Assembly: GCA_009761415.1 (NCBI GenBank)
Contig: QUOL01000005.1
Span: forward strand, 1,426,001-1,490,000
Source of the DNA: Sarcomyxa edulis
Lineage: Eukaryota > Basidiomycota > Agaricomycetes > Agaricales > Mycenaceae
DNA length: 64,000 nucleotides
Direction: 5' to 3'
Position 1 is the first letter of the stretch. The number at the start of each line of letters is the position of its first letter. A program made the position numbers and the translations under genes. The notes beneath the pieces were generated by a model. That model was not told the origin of the DNA. It saw only the letters and a program-made list of their open reading frames with translations, and did not search any database. Of this stretch, positions 10,072-22,511 are shown piece by piece.

Positions 10072-12847
10072 TTAAGTCATGAAAACATAGCGTGGGTCAT
10101 CATCAGAGATCTCCAATGCATTCAATTTATCTTTCTCCTCTTGCGTCATCTCAGATAGTCGCTTCGCATTCCTCCTGTTCAGTAGGGATAGACGTGTACG
10201 AAGCGCAAACGCTGTGAGGAACGAGAGGGCGAGACATCTATGGAGGATATGTGTGAGATGTACAAGTAACCACCAGTGACAAGGACTTACGCTGCAGAGA
10301 TAGCGTGTCCCTTGACGAAGTTGTCGTCTGCATCGAAATAGATTTGAGGGGAAGCGCTGCGGGCCACATCAAGATCAACCATATGCATATGTGGCACTTC
10401 AAAGACGTAAAAGACTTACATAGATACACAATTCGATATAGAGACGATGAAGGCAGTCCCAACACCTCTCTTGCTCGTTGGGGCGAACGAATTAGCAGCC
10501 CATGACCTGCATGGACCACGCACGCATGAGATCCGAGTTATGAGATCGATAACAATGTCGAGGACTCACATGACAAGCGGGAACAAACTATAGTTGCCCC
10601 CGACAATCAAAAATAGCGCAAAATATGCCGCACCAGTACTTTTTGTGACCGTAGTAGCGATGATAATGTATCCCAGTAGAGAGATAGCACACGAGAGCAT
10701 GATGTGCCATCCTCTGTCCCTGGTGCGATCGCTGTGCCACGCTTGAAAACAGACGAGGAACCACCCTACAATGTAGGGTGCCACTGTCATTCCTTGAGCG
10801 TCGATGGAGGAGAATCCCAGGTCTTTGATGAGCTGGATCGAAAAGTGTAAACGTGAGGGACGAATCTAAGGACGATATCTTATGGTACTTACGGTCGGAA
10901 GGAAGTATGAGATTGTCGCAACGCCGACGTTAACTATGGGCAACCCAAAAGTCTACGATTAGTAGACCATAGAAGCTTTGATGAAAGGACGCTCACAGCT
11001 GGCATATACAAGCATGAACATCCACGCGTTCAAATCCGACACAACAGCCTTGAATCCTTGCCATCCCGTCATACCACCGTGCGACTGGGGTTTGTGATCA
11101 CGGTTTAGACGTGCTTGAGCTATAGCTCGTTCGCGCGGGGTCAGGAAAGAGGCAGAGAACGGGAAGGAGGGAAGGAAAAACAAGATCATAGCGGCCATTA
11201 CTATCGTCGGGATTGCTTCGATCTGTGGAGTGGTTGTCGTGAGTACGAAGAAAGAGAAACATGGTGTTTCTGAGGAACGAACCAGATACAAGAATTGCCA
11301 TCTAGAAAGTAATAGAAAGTAAGTCAGTCTCACGGGCATCATATTGATGGAAGTGAATGGTGGATACCCTTGGAGGAGCGACGTATGTGCCCTGACTAAA
11401 CCAAATGCCAGAAGACCCTTTCAGTGAGTAAGTAGATAAGTTTATGTCAACTGAAAGGGTAAGGAGACGGGATCGGCTCACCCCGATGGCACCAGGGAAA
11501 GTTCCGGTCATGCAAAGACTGACACGGAACGCTAGTTCGTGTCTTCAATTCGAACAAAAGTCAGTTTCAAATGGTACAAAGGTGAGTTCTGATATGTACC
11601 GCTTGTACCTGTTCACTCCGTCAAATCAGCCTCGAATCGATTATGGAAGAAGGTGGATGAAGAACGAGTGCAACGTACCAAAACGACAGATAATATATCA
11701 TTCCGGCGTAGTAGCCTGCTTCGCCAATGCCCATCATGACGCTACACGATGAAAGCGAGGCAAGCTTTGGTTAGCAATATACGATAGATACAGCTGTGCA
11801 TATTGACTCACCGAAGTACTAGTAGCGCTGCGTATCCTTTTGCGTAAACGATGGAGAGGGACGAAAGACCCCAGAATGTCAAGGAGAGAAAGAAGCTAGG
11901 AACGGCGCGTCAGCTGTGGGAAGAAAGAAAATCACCAGTGGTGGACGATGGGCTACGAACAATCGATTTGCTCCAATGTGTCTTTGCAGGACTATACCTT
12001 TGTCAGTCGCCGGTCATAGGACATTATACAGATGGACATGGACTTACTGTTCGCAGGCATCTCGAGGAGACCTGGCAAACTTATCAGAGAGACAGACGAA
12101 AGGAAGGGGATTTGACTTGACATACAGTATCCAACATAAAACACACTGAGAGCGAGCGTCCATTTGTTGTTATCGGTGATTCCCTGGACATGGTGATTAC
12201 GTCAACTAAAAAGCGGCTAGAGGTCGACGAAGGTCAGATACTCACATAGTTCTCATTGAACGCAGGTATGACGTGGGCGTTTCCTCTGTAAGTCGTGTCA
12301 GACGTAGAACACTACATGCATCGAAAGGCCCACATATTCGTCCGGTCTATCCGAGAGAGCAATCAGATATGCGACTGACTTCGGAAAGAGCATCAAGCGT
12401 ACCAAACTGATTGACTGCATCGCGTGAGCACGAGTGACACTCTGAGTTACTCCAAGCATTGATATCTAGAACGACTGAATGAACTTACACACGTAGCTAA
12501 AACAAGCGGCGTTAGAAGTTAGAATACAATTATATAGAAGGCCAGCGCACCTGCAGATTACCAAAGGAAGAACGGTCTTATCGATCTTGCGTTTCACTTT
12601 CCTCTGAAGGTATAGAATCAGCGTTCCTCATCCACGCACAAGCATACGGAACGCAAACCTCCTCCTCCTCAGTAAATATCACATTCTCCGCATCCATATT
12701 CACGGCCTCTGCATACTTCGGGTCCAATGGCGAGAAGAAGTGTTTTCTTTGAGCTTTCGGCCCTAATTTACCTTGATGGAGCGTGCCATCAGAGTTTGGG
12801 GCATTAATCTGTTCGATAGTCGACTTCTCTGGATCTTCGTTACTCAT
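10072..12847 (-). CDS. MFS anion:cation symporter, DAL5/allantoate-permease type
   Basis: A plasma-membrane transporter of the major facilitator superfamily, anion:cation symporter group (Dal5/Tna1-like), with many exons. Reading the minus strand from the ATG at 12847, I find an acidic N-terminal cytoplasmic region (MSNEDPEKSTIEQ, later FTEEEE). Then come RKVKRKIDKTVLPLV and LIALSDRGNAHV, matching the family's D-R-x-N-x-G-N-A region, and DNNKWTLALSVFYVGYC. LLEMPANIVLQRH, LSSLSIVYAKGYAALLVLR, CMTGTFPGAIG, VPYIVGWFLVCFQAWHSDRTRDR and IVGGNYSLFPLV follow. The cytoplasmic tail, NRRNAKRLSEMTQEEKDKL to YVFMT, is typical of Dal5-type carriers. Substrate is not predictable; allantoate, nicotinate, vitamins and small carboxylates are known for relatives. 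Exact internal exon borders were not all fixed. Confidence 0.88.
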
Positions 12848-13659
12848 CGTATACGGGCAGGTGTAATGAAGGAGGAAGGGGGAGAGAGAGGGAAACTCTA
12901 AGATTGTCAAGACGAGATCATGCTTATTTATGGACCTGGGGAGATAGGAAGGACAACGGAACGATACGAAATTGATGGGGCCCCGGATCTGGATTCCGCT
13001 AAGGAACTTTGCTACTGTGGGGAGAAAGAATATCGAATTTGGGAACGAGGGTATGGCAGGTGATGTCTTCGCGTAACTTGAGACGGTCTTTCGGATTCAT
13101 GATAAGCCTAGACCTATTTGGTATATCTGTGAAGGACAATATCCAGTCAATTATGCACTCACATGGATCTGTGGCCAGGTGAAGAGCTTGAGGCGAATTG
13201 AGATGAAAAGAGCAACACAACATGAGGAAATTTGACGTTGATCTCCACGGAAATGCTGAGTGTCAGGCCCGATCAGCCGGTCCTAATAGCTATAAACATC
13301 CCGATCTTCCGGACTCCGGATCTCATGAACTTACGCCGGCAGTCCGTGACCTGCGTGACTTCGAGCTCTTTGCCAATGACATGTCTTGGATACCATCTTC
13401 GAGACAAATTCAATAGTGGCATCTATATATCAACGTGGTGTTTCATGCAAATCTTTCGCTGACCTTCAGCAGAGAGTTCATCGACTTCGTCAAAGACAGA
13501 GGGGATGATGTTGGAAGACTCTCGTACCCGATAATGCCGTACAAGCTGGATCTCATAGAGATGTTAGATACACATAAACACCGTCAAATTCCCTCGTGCT
13601 TCGAAGTCCGGGTGATGAGCTCTCCGCTCCCGATGCGCATCCACGGTCCAGTCGTCCAA
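12848..13659. other. Intergenic, no confident gene
   Basis: The 5' side of the MFS gene and the 3' side of the pterin-dehydratase-like gene. Short frames at 12999-13223 (-) and 13222-13416 (+) carry no recognised motif. The former could conceivably be an extra 3' exon of a neighbour, but the frame at 13660 ends in a clean stop, so I do not extend the gene. Confidence 0.35.
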
Positions 13660-15055
13660 TCATGCCGCCGGCGTATCCCTGTATTGGTATGCGACGATCG
13701 CCTGACTGAGATCCACCATGGTTTCCGGTTGGTTCCACTTGTGACGAGTAACCTTCGCTGGCGAAGTCATGTTGGCCATGTACTCTTTGGAGAATTTCTC
13801 GAGGATTATGGCCATGCCAATATCACGTAGGCTGATCCCGTACAGGAGGGGCTGGAACTGCGTTTGCAAGTAAATGAAGACGTTGTACGCGTTCCCTTCC
13901 CTTCCATTGTAGCTACTGAGTCCTATCCGGAGGCGGCTATGGGGCTAATGATGAATTGAGATGAGAAGAGGACTCAGAAAAAAAATTGTGTCACGCGCGC
14001 GTACATTCTTTCTCCGTACATGGTCCTCTGCATCCACGAAAAATCGGAAAGCGGCTCGGAAGTCGATGAACGTCCATGTCTTTTTCAGTCTCCACATTAC
14101 CCTCGTTGTCTGTTTCTCACCCGGGGCCGTGTCGCCTTGCACGGCAGCTCCAGGTATGTCGTCGGACACATCCACCTCTGGAGGGATGATAGACTCCTCC
14201 CAGGCATCCCATTCTTGATCCTTCTGTATACGATAGCTGATTTCCCAGAACCGCATGTATAACGGCTTCATGTAGAAGGCAATATCCTGCTGCGTTATAG
14301 GTGGTGCCGGATCTTCTGAGTAGAAGTCTGGGGGTACAGATGGTAGGGGAAGAGGCGGTTTGTCGGCTAAGAGTTTTGGATGGGGCGGTTGAGTCATAGT
14401 GAGATGTCTCCACGAAAGTTCGGCAATTTCTTCCACCGCTTCTGGTTGAATCCATTTGGGGTCCACCTTGCGCGACGGAATGGCGTGATACTTGGAGGCC
14501 ATCTGTTCTGCGAGAAAGGCTATGCGTACATCGAGTTTAGTGACACCCAGACCCCAAGCTGGGGAGTCGAATTTTAGTGTGGAGAAAGATTGTAATTCAA
14601 CGTCGAGACCGTCGAGGACAAGAAGGTCGAGGTCGTGCTTTATGAAAGTGGTGATCAATAGCTCGCTCGAGAGGAAAAACAGAAAAGCAACGCACCCTTT
14701 CAATCAAAGACGTGCGTCCCATAGCTTTCAGGAACTGGCAAGCCGATTCGAAGCTGATGAAAGCGAATGGCTTGACTAGTCTCGAGGACCTGTACCAGTG
14801 ACGTTTGGGGTCGACTCTGATAGGAAATGTGAGAAACCATCCGCGTGCATAGAGCGGTTTCAGATATAGGTTTAGTGAGTTTTGCTTGAGTTTTGCGAGA
14901 TTTTCATGGCTGCAAAATGGTATGGGAGGTAGTGGAGGCGGTGCTTTGGGTACGTTGGAATCCGAGGTAGACATGCAACGGCATGCAGAAGCGGTTCGCC
15001 ATAGCCATGGGTTGGGAGATGAAAGTAGCCTTCTCAAGTGCGCGGATGTACGCAT
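13660..15055 (-). CDS. Pterin-4a-carbinolamine-dehydratase-like protein, two degenerate repeats
   Basis: Start taken at 15055 because it gives MRTSAHLRRLLSS, a basic, Ser/Arg-rich, mitochondrial-presequence-like N-terminus; an ATG at 15121 is an alternative. Exon 1 holds CSHENLAKLKQN and FAFISFESACQFLKAMG. After a 58-nt intron (ending before CAC GAC) it continues HDLDLLVLDGLDVELQSF and WGLGVTKLDVRIAFLAEQM. A second, similar block follows: WTFIDFRAAFRFFVDAEDH, then after another intron SYNGREGNAYNVFIYLQT and GISLRDIGMAIILEKF. Each block follows the F-F-A-F ... V-L-T ... G-D-A pattern of pterin dehydratase (PCD/DCoH) domains. Neither spliced block has the His-His-Pro active-site motif, so dehydratase activity looks unlikely. 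The family call is moderate and rests on pattern, not alignment. Confidence 0.55.
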
Positions 15056-15121
15056 AGCTGAGAGCAAATTCAAATGACCATAGGTCAGCACCGATGTAAT
15101 CAGTTCTACAGCACCGTGCAT

Positions 15122-15636
15122 TAGATCAAAAGACAGACCAACACGTATTAATAGCAGAGAATTGATTCATTGTGTGATTTCTGCAGCATGAGTAGAAAAT
15201 CAGCAATGATTTTGGCAGAACAAGTTGGTACGGATGGAAGTCATGAGCCGCTGCGCGGCCGGGACTAAAAAATATGGGTGACGATTAGTCACAATCAAGT
15301 CACAGTGACTTGCCCCTTTCCAGAACGTTAGCTTGGACCTTGAGGATAGCCCCTACAATCTCACCAGAATACTCAGTTTCTAACTACTACACGAGCTTTA
15401 TGTCTTCCAAACAGACTCAGAATCCACAGAGGGTGGTACCCCAGGCCACAGTGGTATCACGTCTGAACCAGGATTCGGTGGTCGACCTACTTCGAAGTTT
15501 CATGCCTAAACCGCGCCCGAATTTTCTAGTTTTAGATGAAGCGCAGGTTATGACATCTCCCCCATATCACTGTATGTATTACTCGGCTTCAAAGCAGGGT
15601 CTCAAGTAATCGGTCGTCTCAGTGCCGGTAAAGGGA
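15122..15636. other. Divergent region before GH127; unassigned small frame
   Basis: The region lies between the minus-strand pterin-dehydratase-like gene and the GH127 gene. A plus-strand frame with an ATG at 15400 reads MSSKQTQNPQRVV and continues to 15609. It could be a 5' exon of the GH127 transcript or chance. It shows no match to the start of GH127 enzymes, so I leave it unassigned. Confidence 0.3.
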
Positions 15637-18297
15637 ATGAAACATCCCGACACATCTATCTCATTATCTGATTCAGGATTTATACCAATAGGGCGAGTGA
15701 TTGTTTCCATGCTGATATTCTAGTGTGCTATAACTTGAAGGCATTTCACGCTCACAGATTCCAGGACGTTTCACTCACATCCACATTCTGGTCTTCCAAA
15801 GTCAAGCTCATAGCTTCCAACACCATTCCTGCCATGCACTCTCAACTTGTCAAAACTTTGTGAGCTCATCGACATTGCTTTCAGAATATCAGATCCATCT
15901 GACCGTCTAGAAACTTGTTGAAGGCGTTTAGAGTACCTGAAGTCGACTTGGAAAGAAGGCCTGCCCTACAAGCCTAATAAATACGACGAGTCGGACGTCA
16001 CTAAGTTCATCGAGGCTTCTTGCTACGCTCTACATCATGACCCACCAAACGCGCCAGAGATACGGGCTTGGGTCGACGAAGCAATTCAGCTCCTTGGAAG
16101 CAGTCAACACGACGATGGGTACCTAAGCTCGTATATTGATACCGTACAAGGAGGCAAACGATTTCATAATATTCGAGATTTGGTGAGATAAATGCTTGTA
16201 CACATTGACCACATCTCATTCCATGTCCTCCATATAGCACGAGCTATATAACGCGGGTCATCTTCTGGAAGCTGCAATTGCGCATGCATCACTGGATCCT
16301 TCATCACCATCTGCTCTCATGCGTATATCACTTGCGCAACTGAACAATATCGATCTCACGTTCCGATCACCTTCATCACTGCTCTACGGTGGTTATCCAG
16401 GTCATCAGGAGCTGGAGATAGGGCTCATGCGGCTATATAAATATAACGGAGATGAGAGGTGGGCGAAACTCGCAGAGTTTTTTATTGAGGAGAGGGGTAA
16501 AGGTGGGAAGGGTGGGGAGTGGGAAGGAGGAGACAATGATGGATGGATCAAAGTGCTGAAAGAGGAATGTGATCATGAGTGGAGGAAACGACGAGAGGAT
16601 GAACATTTCTACGATTGGGAACTCAGTCGCGAAGGTCAGTGATCATCGTCAACACTTATAGCTCTTCCTAACCTTAACCTTTGTAGGTATTGATCCTAAA
16701 TCTGCACCTTCGTGGTGGAACATGCCGTGGCACTACGCATGTAGGTTTCACCTTCCTGTCCTGCTCGAATCGTCTATAATGGTGTGCTGCTTGGGTCATA
16801 GACTGGTACATGCAGAGTCACCTACCCATACGAGAGCAAACAAGTGTCCGTGGCCACGCCGTTCGCGTTGTCTGTGAGTTGTATGACCATCGTTCTCGAG
16901 GTGCTGATAATTACCCAGTATACACTAAGACTGGTTAACGGCCGCTACGGATGTAGCGCTTTTCAAGAAAGACGCTTCACTGTACGCCGCCGTGGAGACA
17001 CTTTATGCTAGCCTGGAGCGGAAGAGCTACGTTACAGGTGGAATCGGCTCTGAAGGTAGCTGGGAGGGATTCTCAGATCGTGATTGTAAGTTCTTTCATC
17101 ACTGATGTGTTTGTCTGATCTAATAGCGTGCTCTCTCGGTGCTTAGACGACTTGCCAAACGAAGCTGGATCCATTGTTCGTACTGCCATCAGTATAATTT
17201 CATCAAGAATGCTGATTATCGATTTTTCTTTCCCATTAGTACGCAGAGACGTGTGCAGCTGTCGGCTTGGTATTTTTACTTCAGAGGATGCTTCAAGCTG
17301 ACCTGGATGGGAAATACGCGGATCGTCTCGAATGGACGCTATATAATGCCGTCTCGTGTGGTATATCTGCCGAGTAAGTTGCAGCCATCACTGTTCTCAA
17401 AGCTCGCTTGATACTATCGTCGTTTCCCTGTTAGTGGTCGGAGCTTTTTCTACGACAACCCTCTCGAGGTGTTTGGAAACTCCAGCGTCAAACGCCAAGA
17501 CTGGTTCTCGTGCTCCTGCTGCCCTCCTAACGTCAGCCGTCTTTTCGCAAGCTTTGGAGGATTCCTTTACTTCGTATCTAACGGTGCTTCGAACGATCCC
17601 ATCGTCGTCGTAAATTTATACAGCGGAAGCACCGTTAGATTCCCAGTCGGAGAAGGCAGATTTGCCACTTTGATACAAGAGACCGAATATCCAAGAGAAG
17701 GCGAGGTAAGATTCAAATTCGAAGGGCTGGCTCCGGAACAGAGGGTAGGGTTGAAATTGCGTATCCCTGGATGGGCAACTGGATATACTGTAAGCTTTGC
17801 TCTCCTTGCTTATCGTACTCGTTCAGACCAGATTCATGCAGCTCTCGATCAACGGCACACCACTTGTGCCACTCCCAACACTCAGCAAAGGCTATCTAAC
17901 CATCCCACCTAGAACATGGAATTCGCTTACCATCATTTCCCTCACGATCCCCTTTCCACTGCAAATAATCAAACCCCACCCACTCGTTCATTCCAACGTA
18001 AACAAGCGCGCGTTCCACCGTGGTCCTATTCTGCTGACTCTTGAATCAATCGACCATCCTAATGTTGATTTGAGGAGTATCAGGATTCCGCGTAACAGGA
18101 AACGTCTCGAATACGAGAGGTGTACGGTGGACGACGCATTGGGGCTGAGGGGACGATGGGGCGTGAGGATACAAGGACAGAGGGTGACAACAGATAGTCC
18201 AGATGGGTGCGAGCAAGAACTCAGATTTATACCGTATTTTGCATGGGCGAATCGAGGTGTAGGGGACATGATTACTTGGATTCCACTCGGGATGTAA
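15637..18297 (+). CDS. GH127 family glycosidase (DUF1680; beta-L-arabinofuranosidase type)
   Basis: A glycoside hydrolase of family GH127, whose characterised members release beta-L-arabinofuranose. Spliced reading gives FQDVSLTSTFWSSKV near the start, then KPNKYDESDVTKFIEAS, EAIQLLGSSQHDDGYLSSYI, HELYNAGHLLEAAIAH and SWWNMPWHYA. HLPIREQTSVRGHAVR, SYVTGGIGSEG, YDLPNEAGSI and YAETCAAVGLVFLLQRML follow. Near the end are DWFSCSCCPPNVSRLFASFG, GLKLRIPGWATGYT and RGPILLTLES. The WFSCSCCPPN stretch carries the cysteines known to form the metal/catalytic site in GH127, and the Glu-containing and ETCA regions are present. Several junctions that look broken resolve with in-frame introns, for example 15860-15923, so the gene appears intact. 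Only the first exon is uncertain: 15637 is the best ATG, requiring a short intron 15697-15740. No signal peptide was seen, which suggests an intracellular enzyme. Confidence 0.85.
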
Positions 18298-18528
18298 TGA
18301 TGTATACGTGCACATAGTTGCTAGTTGCTTCACAATTTTCGAAGGAACATAGATTCTAGACACGTGACCGTTCCTGATGCGATTCGGACTTGCACGCAAT
18401 TCTTGATTCTCACGTCGATCAACCACTCCTGCCAGGAAAGTCCAGTTGCAAGCAAAAGGTACTCATTTCTGGGGAGTCGACAATCTATCGGTCACTGACA
18501 TGAACTCCACCAGCAATTGTTCCTCGTC

Positions 18529-19792
18529 ATGGACATTGAGTCTGAATATGATAGAGATCTTTTGAGACACGAATATTTCTGGGTAGATCATCAACCATTC
18601 CTTCTCTCTCGAGGATATCAATTGCGTCCTCGATATGCCCCAAACTGGATCCCGTCCTGGAGACGGCCAGACTCCGAGGAACGTAACCAATACCACTGTC
18701 CAGACAGCATCTATAGCAAGGTGAGCGATAAGTGTTCTATTGATCTCAGCTCTTCTCACAGTGTTTGCACACCCCATAGTATCCGAACGTGTTAGATGCT
18801 GTGCGAACTGAGGACGACTATAAAGTTGTCCTAAAGAAAGTGCGCACGAAAACTGACGAGATTCCTGTGGCTCGCTATCTCTCCTCGAACGAAATGCGCG
18901 CTGATCCTAGGAATCGTACGATGCCTCTGCTCGATATAATACCTATTCCTGCTGACGACGAACATTGCCTGATTGTGATGCCCCTCCTTCGAGAGTTTTG
19001 GACACCACCTTTCAAAAACCGAGGAGAAGTCATCGAAGCTCTGCGTCAATTCCTACAGGTCTGTAATGAGCCAGTGGATCTGAAGTACTTGTGTAACTGA
19101 CGTACTTATCAGGGTATCGAATTCATGCATGAACACCGTATCGTTCATGGGTGCGTATTTTAACATGTCAATGCTCTTGCAACCTCTCATATTGAGTTAG
19201 TGATGCCTGTTGGTTAAATCTGATGATGGATTCTACAAAACTCATACCGAATGGATTCCATCCTCAATGTCCTATCTCAGAGGATGGGATCAAGTATCGT
19301 CTTAAATGGAATTCTCGAACTTCTGTTGCACCTATGAAGTATTATATTATCGACTTCGACTTGTCTATGTGGTTCCGCGACCCAACGGCTGATACTAGGT
19401 CTGGCAATACTTACGGCCAGGACAAAACGGTTCCTGAATTCCAGGATCCTGAACCGCATGATACCTTCAGAGTGGATATCTACCAATTCGGAAATGTCAT
19501 CAACGAACTTTTGGAGGTATGTGGTCAATCTCTCTCCAGTAAGATCGAGCTTTACATTGTCCTCGCTGTTTCGAAGATATACGATGGTCGTCTTGAGATG
19601 TTTCGAGACTTGGCTTCGAAGATGACCGCCAAGGATCCTCAACAACGTCCCACAGCGTCGCAAGCTTTGGACATATTTGAATCCATTGTTTCCTCGATGT
19701 CTTGTTTACAACGGCGAGTCCGTATCAGACGTCCGATTGACACCTTTTCGCGTCGCTATTATCGATGGCGCCTTGATATACCCAATCTATAA
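18529..19792 (+). CDS. Kinase-like protein K4 (HGD and DFD variants)
   Basis: A five-exon member of the kinase-like family. The ATG at 18529 gives MDIESEYDRDLLRHEYFWV, with the conserved FWVDHQPFLLSRGY and RPRYAPNWIPSW. It keeps the lysine in VVLKKVRTK, DDEHCLIVMP, GQDKTVPEF, RVDIYQFGN and DPQQRPTA, and ends in DIPNL. Two catalytic motifs are altered. The HRD arginine is glycine (HGDACWLN across the split exon), and the DFG glycine is aspartate (IIDFDLSMWF). The catalytic Asp and Asn remain. HGD occurs in some active kinases, but loss of the DFG glycine often marks pseudokinases, so this copy is the best pseudoenzyme candidate. It has the RDPTADTR segment also seen in K3, which makes K3 its closest relative here. 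No partner gene lies upstream. Confidence 0.8.
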
Positions 19793-21232
19793 ACTCGCTG
19801 GTACTATATAAGACACTCGGATTTCTCTACTTATATGTGACACTCACATTCTTGTCATTCAGCTTCAATCACTCTAATTCTTTGCTCAGCGTTTGGGCAT
19901 ACTTCGTTTCGCGAACATCATTCCTTTCTTCCATAGTAATCGAGCTACTCCGATGAGCCAGTTTCGCCCCAATGGTCTACCGACCCATCGCGAGCGCGAA
20001 CTGGTTTAAAGGTATATCATGCTGTTATACTCAATTCATGTTGTTTTACCCACTCCTATTGTACACCGCTTCTTGGTGGTTTCTTATCCCATTATGCCTG
20101 AAGGGGCACAAGTACAGATCTGATACAAAAAGTCCCGCGTTCAATCTCCCCTTTTACGGAGCTCACCGACACCAATAATTCCCGAGACGCTTCATGTCGA
20201 AGACGCCGGAATCCAGGGATCCTATCCAGTGCTGCTTTCTCATTGCGATATACGAAGCGTAGACTGTGCATGTGCATTAGACCTGGCAAATTTCCCAAAC
20301 CGACATCCTCGTTGCGTCCTGCGGTCATGGGAACGGCTCCTTTTGGTATTCCGTGGGGCATGCACATGCTCCCAAGTCTGATTATCAGTCGGAACTAGCG
20401 AGGCGTAATGGTGAGAACAGCCAAACTTACAGAGCTGTTGCAAGGAAGCACAGTATCAGAGCCAGGAGGTTCCGAATGGATCTAACGACGTGTGAGAGAG
20501 AGAGAGTCTGGGAACACCAGGAATATGGTCCGAATCGGGACCGAGTCAAGAAGCACCATCTCGAGTCAAGAAGCATCATGTTGAATGAGTCTCAGATCGA
20601 CATGATGTGGGATTCCACGACGGACATGATGTCGACTCTGAGGAGCTACTGCCAGAATCGCATATCAGAAAGTTGCTCGATGTCTCAGTGACCGGGATAC
20701 CAGATGGGGAGAGCTTGTGGGCTCTTGTGGGCCGCAGGGTGCAATTGTTGAGCTCCAAGGCTGTGACCAAACAAAGATTTGGACCGATAGACCTTGACGT
20801 TCCTTCGCTACATGTCATTGAGACATGTGGTAATACTCAAATGGAAACAGTATAGCCCTTCATCAATGGCACACCCGGTTTTTTTACACCTTAATACAAC
20901 GCGTCTCCGGTCCAGTACCTGTCGTATTTGAGCTGCTCAGCGTTTGCTGTCAAGTAATTTCGATAGTCTTGGGATTGGGGCCAGGATGATGGCACGGTAG
21001 ATATATAGAGTGGTGAGTGACCAGGACGTGATCAAGGTAGAGCGCGAACTTATTCATGGTGGCGTGGACGAGTGAACAAAGGGCGACGAAAAGAGTGAGA
21101 ACTGATCCTTGTATCAAATTTCTCGTAGGGAATTTGAAGTGTTGGGTCCGCTAGAGATGTAATTATATGAGGGAGAGCTGGATACCAAGCTGAGCGCTGA
21201 GGAGACGAGTCATGACATACCTTGTACACTAG
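19793..21232. other. Intergenic, 1.4 kb, no gene supported
   Basis: Lies between convergent K4 (+) and K5 (-). Two plus-strand frames, 20353-20691 and 20607-20855, start with ATG but match nothing I know and show no convincing splice partners. They could be a decayed or lineage-specific gene. Otherwise nothing recognised. Confidence 0.35.
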
Positions 21233-22511
21233 TTACAGGTTGGGAATAGAGTTTGCCCAGTGATCCAACCTTCTCCAGATTGTGTCGATGCGCCGTCTAA
21301 TGCGTTTCTTCTGCTGACGCTCACTCATCTTTGAAACGATAGACTCAAATGCCTGCAAGGCCTGCGATGCTGTGGGGCGTTGTGCAGGCTCCATCGACGT
21401 CATCTTCCGTACCAGTGGTTTAAACATATACAGATAGCCGGCATAATCCTGAGTGTGCGTCAAGCCTCAGTAAACGGGTGATCGAAACATCGTACCTTGA
21501 CTAGCATCTTGATCACTCTTCCAAACTGGTGGATGTCGACTTTGTAAGCATCGTAGGGGACAGTCTCAGAGAGCTCGGGTACGGTCTTGTCTTGACCGAA
21601 GATTCCTGTAGACATAGAAGTCTGACCCGGATATCGAAACCAGCTTGTCAGCCCAAAGTCGATGATATAGTAGTCGACTGGAGCGACCAGGTATCGAGGT
21701 TTCCATTTGAGATCGTACCGGGTGCCATCAGTGCTCCAAGAAGCCTGAGGGTGGAAGCCATCAGGGATGACTTTACTATGATCCATCATGAGATTTGTCT
21801 AGCACGCGTCTCTTGAACATCAGATGAGCGCTTAGTGTAAGGAGCAAATTTGGAAAAAAAAAAAGAGTATACCTATGTGCGATGTGGTTTTCGTGCATAA
21901 ACTCGATACCCTATGTCAACCATGTTTGAGCTCGTTGTGGTGAGCATGAGTTTTATAGTTACATACCTGTAGGAATTGACGTAGTGCTTCGATAACCTCG
22001 ATTCTGCGTGCAAAGGGGGGCGTGTCAAATACACGAAGACGAGGCATAACAATCAGAGCCCATTCGTCTTCGTCAGAAAGAAGTATAACGTCCAAGAGAT
22101 GCATTGCACGATTTCGAGGATCAGCACGCATTTCGTCGGACGATAGATGCAATTTGCAACGGGCAATTCGTCAGTCCAAGTTCGGATTTTCTTCAGACAG
22201 ACAGGTCTACCGTCCTCAATTCGGACAGCATCAAGCACGTTGGGGTACTGTTAATACATGGTAAGAAGAAGAGTGCAGAAATGCAATGAACATACCAATG
22301 TAGATATGGAGTCTTCGCATCGGTATGGAACCGTATCCGGAGGCCAAGATGGAATCCATTCTGGATCATATCGTGGACGCAACCTATACCCCCTTGAAAG
22401 CAAGAAAGGTTGATGGTCCACCCAGAAATACTCCCCCGCATGCCATAGAAACGGAGTCCCGGGAGTGAACTTCTTCCGGATTCTCAGTCTTGAGTCGGCG
22501 CTAGAGTCCAT
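21233..22511 (-). pseudogene. Kinase-like K5, broken by a frameshift and a stop
   Basis: A full-length family member by position, running from the ATG at 22511 (MDSSADSRLR) through FWVDHQPFLLSRGY to the terminal SIPNL, but carrying two lesions. After DELPVAN, about 22143-22155, the codons equivalent to SYLSSD in paralogs hold two extra bases. The frame therefore jumps before HLSSDEMRADPRN. In the catalytic loop the tryptophan codon of DACW is TAG (around 21800; paralogs have TGG), which gives DAC-stop-TNLMMD. The exons after it stay open and conserved, including IIDFGLTSWF and EPAQRPTASQ, so the decay is recent. It is closest to K6, immediately upstream in the same direction. No partner gene faces it. 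Confidence 0.85.

Noticed and set aside
15860..17150. Apparent frame breaks and stops in the GH127 gene
   Set aside because: Each resolves with a GT-AG intron that restores conserved GH127 sequence (for example 15860-15923, and an acceptor ending CTAAG before ACTGG near 16931), so the gene is not called broken.
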